IMG/VR virus record: IMGVR_UViG_3300033141_006320 | Span: 1 to 26,369 of that record | Origin: a virus | Length of the DNA stretch: 26,369 nt | Direction: 5' to 3' (one strand) | Part shown: positions 20,915-26,369 of the stretch, piece after piece | Position numbering within the stretch: position 1 is the stretch's first letter | Layout of the letters: every line of letters begins with the position of its first letter | Made by a program: the position numbers and the translations under genes | The notes under the pieces: model-generated | What the model saw: only the letters and a program-made list of their open reading frames with translations | Told to the model about the DNA's origin: nothing | The model's database searches: none

Positions 20915-21067
20915 ATGGCTGGTAATAAATGGGTATGGCTAATTGACCCCACTGGTGAGCCGTGTAAAGTAAGAGCTGAGGTAGTGGAAGATCGCCTTGC
21001 GAATGGATGGAAAAAACCTGAAGAGAGACCAGAAGAGAAAAAGGATAAAGAAGGGAAAAGCAAATGA
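20915..21067 (+). CDS. 50-residue small protein between tube and chaperone genes
   Basis: Begins with ATG at 20915 after TGGAGG and ends at 21067 with an ATGA overlap with the next gene, so it is well placed for translation. The product (MAGNKWVWLIDPTGEPCKVR, then LANGWKKPEERPEE) has a short beta domain with a lysine/glutamate tail. Short proteins with this W.W..DP.G pattern occur in many tail or head-tail regions. Function unknown. Confidence 0.6.
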   Translation: MAGNKWVWLIDPTGEPCKVRAEVVEDRLANGWKKPEERPEEKKDKEGKSK

Positions 21068-21480
21068 AAGAAAAATATACCTACGTCTGGATCGTCCCAT
21101 CTTCTGGAATCTTCAGGCGGAAAAGAAAGGTTACTGCATATCAGGAAGAGCTAACCCTCGGACAGGAGGTCGAGCTCGTGAAAATATTATATGAATTTGA
21201 CATCGGCACAGTGAGCGATTTGACAAAACTGAATCTATCTGATGTAATCAGGCGCCTTGTGGAATCAGGGTTAATATATGATATGCTTCAGATTATTCTA
21301 CGACCGAAGCTCAATAAGAAAGAGCTACAGGCAATTCCAACGCTGGTACTTGGGAGGATTATTCGTGATTTTTTCGAATTGAACGCCGGATTGGTCATGT
21401 TGTTCAGGAGTTTCGCCGAAGGAATCGCATCTGGACAGAAACAAGGAGTGGAGGGAAACGATTTACAGTCGAGCGATTAA
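21064..21480 (+). CDS. Tail assembly chaperone, short form (G-like)
   Basis: A 138-residue helical protein starting in an ATGA overlap. It has a short beta N-terminus (YTYVWIVPSSGIFRRKRKVT) then helices (LGQEVELVKILYEFDIGTVS, NLSDVIRRLVESGL, ELNAGLVMLFRSFAEGIASG). Position between tube and tape measure genes, and the frameshift site near its end, mark it as the G part of a G/GT chaperone pair. These proteins coat the tape measure during tail assembly and are absent from virions. Confidence 0.7.
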   Translation: MKEKYTYVWIVPSSGIFRRKRKVTAYQEELTLGQEVELVKILYEFDIGTVSDLTKLNLSDVIRRLVESGLIYDMLQIILRPKLNKKELQAIPTLVLGRIIRDFFELNAGLVMLFRSFAEGIASGQKQGVEGNDLQSSD

Positions 21481-21590
21481 TGTACTGTCTGGCGCGTGGA
21501 AATCCTGCGGATATACTCAGAATTGCACAAATGAAACGAAGCGAAGCATACTGCTGGGCATTATTGATGGGAGAAAGAAATGACATCTGA
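21064..21590 (+). CDS. Tail assembly chaperone, frameshifted long form (GT-like)
   Basis: A -1 shift at the slippery heptamer (21453-21459) replaces the last six residues of the short form with a 43-residue extension coded by 21459-21587 (RFTVERLMYCLARGNPADIL, then RIAQMKRSEAYCWALLMGER). The total is about 175 residues. The extension is helical, as expected of a T domain that binds tail tube subunits, while the G part binds the tape measure. It ends overlapping the tape measure start by 11 bases. The extension is supported by open frame, phasing and position. Confidence 0.7.
21453..21459 (+). promoter_or_regulatory. Programmed -1 ribosomal frameshift site GGGAAAC
   Basis: The heptamer G-GGA-AAC lies in the chaperone frame in the proper X-XXY-YYZ phase, six codons before the 0-frame stop. 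Slipping back one base re-pairs as GGG-AAA. The new frame then stays open to 21590, inside the tape measure gene. This is the classic slippery site for G/GT-type tail chaperones. Confidence 0.75.
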
Positions 21591-23496
21591 TATTATCACG
21601 CAGATAGTACTCGAAGTTTTATATAAAGACAAAGCATCAAGACCTGCGCAGGAAACGGAACAGAAACTGCGGCAAGTATTTGGAAACATTAAAAACTTCA
21701 TGAAAATCTCATTTGGTACATATACCCTTAAGCAGGTAACTGATTTTATAGTGGAAACAGCACGACTTGCCGGCGAAAATAAAGCTCTGGAAAGCTCCTT
21801 TCACGAATTAGCAGAAGCACAGGGAGAAAATGCAAATGTAATGCTTTCAAAGATGAAAGAGGCTGTCCGGGAAACTGTTGATAATATGGAGCTAATGAAA
21901 GCGGCAAACCAGGCAATGTTACTGCAACTCCCAGCCACGGCGGAAGATATGGCGTTCCTTGCGGAAGCAGGTTATAAACTTGGAAAAGCTGTTGGAAAAG
22001 ACGCCACCTACGGTCTTCAGTCACTAATTGAAGGTCTTGGGAAAGGCTCTCGAGAAATGCTGGATAATCTGGGAATTGTGATAGATACTAACGCAGCTTA
22101 TGAAGAATATGCTCAAAAAATTGGGAAAACTGTTGATGAATTGACTGAAGCGGAGAGGAAGACGGCATTTTATGAGGCAGGAATTAAACAGGTCAAAGCC
22201 AGCCTGGAAAAAATGGGAGAGGTTCAGGAAGATGTAACGGATCAGATGCTACAGGCACAAACGGCAATAACTGAAGCTAAAATAGCTCTGGGGGAACTTT
22301 TTGCTCCTGCAGTTGCTGCAGTCAGCAGAGAAGTAGCCAACTCTGCGAAAACTTTAAAAAGCTGGTTTGATTTACAGAAAAATCAGATAGATCTCACAAG
22401 TGAAAAGTGGCAAAAACTCGAAAAGGAAACGAAAATAGCATTATTAAAACAGCGAATTGCTATACTTGAAGAAGCAATAGCTCGGACCAGCGATCCATCT
22501 TTTCTTGAGATGCTTAAGAACGCATTTATTGAATTAGTCTCAGGAAGTAGCCCTGTCCCTCTGGGCTTAGAGCACTTAACAACAAAACTGATAAATCTCC
22601 AGGATGAATTAAATAAGCTTCAGCAGGAATTGAAAAGTTTACGAAAAGAGGGTGGAGACACAGCTGAATCTTTTGAGGAGCTTAATAATAAATTAGAATT
22701 CAAAATTCGATATCCTAAAAAAGATCTCGAACATGAATTAAAACACCTGGAGATATTAAAACTTAAAGCACAATACTCTGAAGAATATAAAAATGAGTAT
22801 ATAAATGCTATTAGAACCATTATGATGGCATTGGCAAAGCAAGGGGGAACCGAAACAGAGCTTTATTGGCAACTTAAGAATACCCTGAAGGATTTAACGG
22901 AAAGCACAGAAAATTATGCAGAGCGTACAGTAGATGCTTTTGGCCTTATAATATCCTCAATTAATGCTATAGGCTACGAGCTTGGACAAGCTTTAGCTGG
23001 AGTAGAAGAAGGCTGGAAAAATGTTTTAAAAAGAATGCTCTTTATAGTGATTGATGCAATTGAACAATTAGTTCTTCTTGCGAAAATTAAAAGAGCTGTA
23101 GAGGATATAGGACTTGGGCAAGGAGGAATATTCAACCCTGCAAATTGGGCTAAATTTGCAGCAAATAATGCTTTCCTTTTGGCACAGCTTGCAGCCCTGG
23201 AGGTTGCTCGGGGTGCGGTGGCTGCAATGGCAAAAGGGGGAATTGTTACCAGCCCCACATTATCATTAATAGGTGAAGCAGGGCCAGAGGCAGTTATACC
23301 TTTGAGTAAGCTTCCTGAAGTCACAAATGTAGTGAAGACAGATGAAGTCGTACGGGAGATATCTTTGCTGCGAATGGATATACGAGAGATGAACCAGAAT
23401 CTGCAAAAAATGAAAATAGTTATGAGGATCAATGATAAGGATATATATGGTGCATGGCAGAATGAACAGAATAGGATGAACAGGATGTCACTATGA
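21580..23496 (+). CDS. Tape measure protein
   Basis: A 638-residue, mainly helical protein. Features: long coiled-coil parts (RPAQETEQKLRQVFGNIKNF, KLEKETKIALLKQRIAILEE), a middle part of the kind seen in tape measures (LGKGSREMLDNLGIVIDTN, QEDVTDQMLQAQTAITEAKI), a hydrophobic stretch near residues 520-550 (NNAFLLAQLAALEVARGAVA), and the common C-terminal motif LIGEAGPEAVIPLSKL. It sets tail length; at the usual ~1.5 angstrom per residue a tail near 95 nm is expected (rule of thumb). Its start is overlapped by the chaperone extension. Confidence 0.85.
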   Translation: MTSDIITQIVLEVLYKDKASRPAQETEQKLRQVFGNIKNFMKISFGTYTLKQVTDFIVETARLAGENKALESSFHELAEAQGENANVMLSKMKEAVRETVDNMELMKAANQAMLLQLPATAEDMAFLAEAGYKLGKAVGKDATYGLQSLIEGLGKGSREMLDNLGIVIDTNAAYEEYAQKIGKTVDELTEAERKTAFYEAGIKQVKASLEKMGEVQEDVTDQMLQAQTAITEAKIALGELFAPAVAAVSREVANSAKTLKSWFDLQKNQIDLTSEKWQKLEKETKIALLKQRIAILEEAIARTSDPSFLEMLKNAFIELVSGSSPVPLGLEHLTTKLINLQDELNKLQQELKSLRKEGGDTAESFEELNNKLEFKIRYPKKDLEHELKHLEILKLKAQYSEEYKNEYINAIRTIMMALAKQGGTETELYWQLKNTLKDLTESTENYAERTVDAFGLIISSINAIGYELGQALAGVEEGWKNVLKRMLFIVIDAIEQLVLLAKIKRAVEDIGLGQGGIFNPANWAKFAANNAFLLAQLAALEVARGAVAAMAKGGIVTSPTLSLIGEAGPEAVIPLSKLPEVTNVVKTDEVVREISLLRMDIREMNQNLQKMKIVMRINDKDIYGAWQNEQNRMNRMSL

Positions 23497-24929
23497 CGCT
23501 ACATGGGAATGAACTTTTAAAACATCTTATTGAGGACCCCTTTGAGAATTATGAAGAAGTATATGAACATGAAGATTTTCAGGTTAAGGCTTGTGAAATT
23601 GAACTTCACACAGATATATCAACGGCTAAAAAATTGAAATACAATGATAAAATCAAACTGACCAAAAATGGAATAACCATCGAAGGTTATATTCGCGGAC
23701 AAAAACGTAATCCATTAAAAAATACCTGCACGATTCGAGTACAGAACAGCAACATAAAAGCGAAAACAGAAATACATTCCATGACCGGATTGCCGGAATC
23801 TTATTTACATATATTTTCTCAAATGTGGCGGAAGCCACAGGAAATCTTACCTTTATTGCTGAACCGGGATAAAGAACTCCAGCAGATTTTCTCTATTATT
23901 GACGTTCAACTCGGGGAATATCCAATCGAAGATCAAAGCGAAATTTTTCGTGCACGTGGTTGCATGAGAGCTAATGTTGATCCAAAAGAAAAACTACAAA
24001 TCTCTTTATACGAAGAAGCTATTATATCTCCTCTACGGGACTGGTTAATACAGTTAACATATAACAATAAAAGTACTAAATACCTGTATAGACGACGCGA
24101 AAATCAAATATTTCCAGTTGACTATAGCCCTGATCCTCCCGATAGTGATAGATGGCTTAAATCCTCTATTGAGGAAGTGACTGGTACTTTCTTTCAACAT
24201 TACCTACCTCGAATATTGTATGAGCATATACCCCAAATAATAATAGACATGTTTGATATCAAAAACATCAAAAATCTTTCAACAGCCTGTCTGATAAAAG
24301 ATCAGAATAATTGTATTGCCATAATGGAGAATATACAAACAAATGAAGATGAAGATGAGGATGAAAAGGGTGAAATATTTTTCCATGTGTTTCTTATAAA
24401 AAATTACGCTACTATGAAACTTGATAAACTTTGCTGTTATTGGAAAGAACAGCCATTTTCGAATATCATATCGGATTTATGTTTCCTCTACGATTCATAT
24501 TTTCAGGTTAGAAACTTTGATCAGTTGTATATTCGTCCTAATAACATCGGAATAAACACCATAGATATTCGCAATTACATACGAAATATCATTGATTACA
24601 ATCAGGAGGTAAGTGAATATTCATTCCCGGAATATAGTTTTAAAGCTATAGATACAAATGGCGGTAACGCCTTTGGACTTCCACCTGAGGTTGAAGAGTT
24701 GCTTAACAATACATATAGCAGCAAAGTAAAAGGAATATTGAAAACTGTATTGAAAATCTATAGGGGAGATTTTCCTATTGTACACATAAATGATCAAATA
24801 GTTGATCGGAATTATAATTTCGGTATAGTGAAAAAAATAGAATACCAGAAAGAAGGAAAGGTATACGTACTGACTATACACAAAAGATTGGACACTATAG
24901 AAAATTTTAACGATTGGTGGGAGATTTAG
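23493..24929 (+). CDS. Tail tip/baseplate hub-like protein (unassigned)
   Basis: A 478-residue protein, ATG overlapping the tape measure stop. It starts with a beta-rich domain (HEDFQVKACEIELHTDISTA, KKLKYNDKIKLTKNGITIEG); the middle is mixed, with an acidic run (TNEDEDEDEKGEIFF) and an aromatic-rich C-terminus (IENFNDWWEI). No clear family is recognised. Proteins in this slot, directly after the tape measure, are distal tail or hub components in tailed phages, so a tail-tip role is inferred from position. Confidence 0.55.
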   Translation: MTLHGNELLKHLIEDPFENYEEVYEHEDFQVKACEIELHTDISTAKKLKYNDKIKLTKNGITIEGYIRGQKRNPLKNTCTIRVQNSNIKAKTEIHSMTGLPESYLHIFSQMWRKPQEILPLLLNRDKELQQIFSIIDVQLGEYPIEDQSEIFRARGCMRANVDPKEKLQISLYEEAIISPLRDWLIQLTYNNKSTKYLYRRRENQIFPVDYSPDPPDSDRWLKSSIEEVTGTFFQHYLPRILYEHIPQIIIDMFDIKNIKNLSTACLIKDQNNCIAIMENIQTNEDEDEDEKGEIFFHVFLIKNYATMKLDKLCCYWKEQPFSNIISDLCFLYDSYFQVRNFDQLYIRPNNIGINTIDIRNYIRNIIDYNQEVSEYSFPEYSFKAIDTNGGNAFGLPPEVEELLNNTYSSKVKGILKTVLKIYRGDFPIVHINDQIVDRNYNFGIVKKIEYQKEGKVYVLTIHKRLDTIENFNDWWEI

Positions 24930-24931
24930 CA

Positions 24932-25393
24932 ATGTCTGTGTATGGAACAGGGGTACCAGCAGTAAAACTGGTTAAAAAAGACGAAAACAATAATTACACA
25001 GAAGTTTTAACGATAATACTGCCCCGGCCAACAAAGCGCAAACAAACTCCGGTGATAGAAAGCATAGAGGTGACAAATTTTAAAGGAGAAGTACTTTACA
25101 GAAAAAATGAATACAGGTTCAAGATACTATTGCAGTGGGATAAAATTTCAGTAAATGAATTCTATGACATAATAAAAATCACTAATTGGATTGGTGAAAT
25201 ATGGTACTATCCCGATAAAGATATTTCGTATTACAAAGAGACTGTTATAGTTGAAGATTTTACTTACTTCTATGTGAAAGATAAGATTTATTACAATGGG
25301 GTGACATTAAGTTTAAAATCAATTCTCCGCAGACCTAAAATACAAACACCTGATAGTTTGTTAATGGGAAAGTTAAGAACTTCAATACAGTGA
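24932..25393 (+). CDS. Tail-tip structural protein (unassigned)
   Basis: A 153-residue beta-rich protein. The ATG at 24932 follows GGTGGGAGA; a GTG at 24914 is also in frame but lacks a site. Regions: KLVKKDENNNYTEVLTIIL, PVIESIEVTNFKGEVLYRKN, YRFKILLQWDKISVNEFYDI and YYPDKDISYYKETVIVEDFT. The repeating strand pattern and place between the hub-like gene and the tail fibre suggest a small tail-tip structural protein. I do not recognise a family. Confidence 0.55.
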   Translation: MSVYGTGVPAVKLVKKDENNNYTEVLTIILPRPTKRKQTPVIESIEVTNFKGEVLYRKNEYRFKILLQWDKISVNEFYDIIKITNWIGEIWYYPDKDISYYKETVIVEDFTYFYVKDKIYYNGVTLSLKSILRRPKIQTPDSLLMGKLRTSIQ

Positions 25394-25400
25394 GGTGGGT

Positions 25401-26369
25401 ATGAGCGCGAGATTTTCCATTACATTACTTGATCAAAGCGGTAATGCTAAAACTGGTCTGGATGTGGATTTATATGCAGGTGATGGAACGACTGGACAAA
25501 AAGTAGGGGACTTTATAGATAATGGAGACGGTACATATTATATTGATATAGCCAGCAGTGGTGTCTATACTGTCCTTGTAAATGGTGTTATTCAAACCGA
25601 ATTACAGTCTATATTCATTGCTGTAGATGATACTCTAACAACTTCAGATGTTGTCAATAATCTGGTTTCCACCGATACAGATAAACCTCTCTCAGCTGCA
25701 ATGGGAAAAATCTTGCAGGATAATAAGGCAGATATTAATCATACGCATAATGCATCAGACATAAATATCGTTGATGAAGGAGGTCATTTCAGCAGCAATA
25801 ACGCAGAGGATGCACTTCAGGAAATAGGAGAAATAATTGGAGATTTCGATCTAAAAGAAACAACATATATAAACAATTTGACAAATATAACTGCATGTCT
25901 AAGAAAAATAGATAGTTTAATTAAATATTTTGAAAATTATAGTACTTTCAACCAAAATATTTCTATCAAAAAAATATTATATTCCCATAAAAAAGAAAAT
26001 TTATCTCCAACTGGTCCCATCTTTTTAGATAATTTTATTATTTTGAACAAAGATAGCTTCGTTGACTTAATCAAACTATGTCACTATAAAATTTCAACAG
26101 ATAATAAAATCACTTTCAATTTCATGGCAAGACATGAAGCTCCTTTAGATTACAAAACTGGAAATGAAAAAATACGTGTCGGAATAGGTGGTACATATCA
26201 AGAAATCGAAATAGCTGACGAATCTTTCGACGACAACGACTTTGGTTACAGTGTGGACATCTACTTAAGTGATTTAAATAATGACTTATATATGGTTTAT
26301 TTTCAAGCTAAAAATCCAAGCCCGGATTATGGTTTATATATTTGGGGAATCGAAATCACACTCACTTAG
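25401..26369 (+). CDS. Tail fibre / receptor-binding protein
   Basis: A 322-residue protein that ends with the window (TAG at 26367-26369). I chose ATG 25401 over GTG 25395, which overlaps the ribosome site GAGGTGGG. Residues 1-80 form an Ig-like or beta-sandwich unit (FSITLLDQSGNAKTGLDVDL, NGDGTYYIDIASSGVYTVLV). Residues 90-150 carry fibre-type motifs, SAAMGKILQDNKADINHTHN and GGHFSSNNAEDALQEIGE, typical of tail fibre shafts. The C-terminal part is a beta-rich tip (KIRVGIGGTYQEIEI, YGLYIWGIEITLT) that may bind the receptor. It may be followed by further fibre or DGR genes beyond the window. Confidence 0.75.
   Translation: MSARFSITLLDQSGNAKTGLDVDLYAGDGTTGQKVGDFIDNGDGTYYIDIASSGVYTVLVNGVIQTELQSIFIAVDDTLTTSDVVNNLVSTDTDKPLSAAMGKILQDNKADINHTHNASDINIVDEGGHFSSNNAEDALQEIGEIIGDFDLKETTYINNLTNITACLRKIDSLIKYFENYSTFNQNISIKKILYSHKKENLSPTGPIFLDNFIILNKDSFVDLIKLCHYKISTDNKITFNFMARHEAPLDYKTGNEKIRVGIGGTYQEIEIADESFDDNDFGYSVDIYLSDLNNDLYMVYFQAKNPSPDYGLYIWGIEITLT

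Noticed and set aside
22974-23432. A 152-residue leftward open frame opposite the tape measure gene
   Set aside because: Antisense shadow of a strong coding gene; sequence is low-complexity Ser/Thr/Ile and has no start signal.
1-26369. A transposable Mu-like phage with MuA/MuB transposase
   Set aside because: The head module is Mu-like but no transposase or target-capture ATPase is present; two tyrosine recombinases are found instead.
1-26369. tRNA or rRNA genes
   Set aside because: I saw no cloverleaf-like segments with the conserved T-loop GTTCRANYC, and almost all DNA is occupied by coding genes.

Overview
The window reads as most of a temperate, tailed bacteriophage or prophage, about 26.4 kb and AT-rich. 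It contains no host housekeeping genes, rRNA or tRNA. Nearly all genes run rightward, are packed with 1-40 base overlaps (ATGA, TAATG) and have strong purine-rich Shine-Dalgarno sites, so the host is a bacterium. Heavy use of AGA/AGG/ATA codons fits an AT-rich, perhaps thermophilic or Firmicutes/Thermotogota-like host, but I cannot name it.

Layout. (1) 1-4379: early region with an XRE-type regulator, a CII-like regulator, many small unknown proteins (several with Cys pairs) and a two-domain replication-initiator-like protein. The linker-coding part of that gene carries six tandem 11-bp iterons followed by an AT-rich block with a DnaA-box pair, a likely replication origin. (2) 4389-7499: two different tyrosine recombinases flank a zinc/SH3-like small protein and a DUF5131 (Gp37/Gp68) radical-SAM-like protein, followed by a gene-poor stretch with inverted repeats. 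(3) 7500-8125: an HTH_17/excisionase-like protein, the only convincing leftward gene, and an intergenic control region with 31-bp direct repeats and a good sigma70-type promoter. (4) 8126-12901: packaging genes: zinc-ribbon putative small terminase, large terminase, and a portal (DUF935) fused to a Mu F-like head protein. (5) 12901-15817: an interposed module with a small beta-rich protein, a formylglycine-enzyme/C-type-lectin-fold protein whose end looks like a diversity-generating retroelement (DGR) variable region, two small membrane proteins and an NlpC/P60 endolysin. (6) 15828-18668: Mu I-like head protease with a nested in-frame scaffold start, decoration protein and major capsid protein. 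(7) 18758-26369: head-tail connectors, tail terminator, tube, tail assembly chaperone with a programmed -1 frameshift, tape measure, tail-tip proteins and a tail fibre.

Together the genes suggest a phage with a Mu-type head module but no MuA/MuB transposase. It would integrate through tyrosine recombinase(s) and replicate from an origin inside its initiator gene. No tail sheath gene is seen between the tail terminator and tube genes, so a long non-contractile tail is the better guess. The DGR-like lectin has no reverse transcriptase or template repeat in this window.
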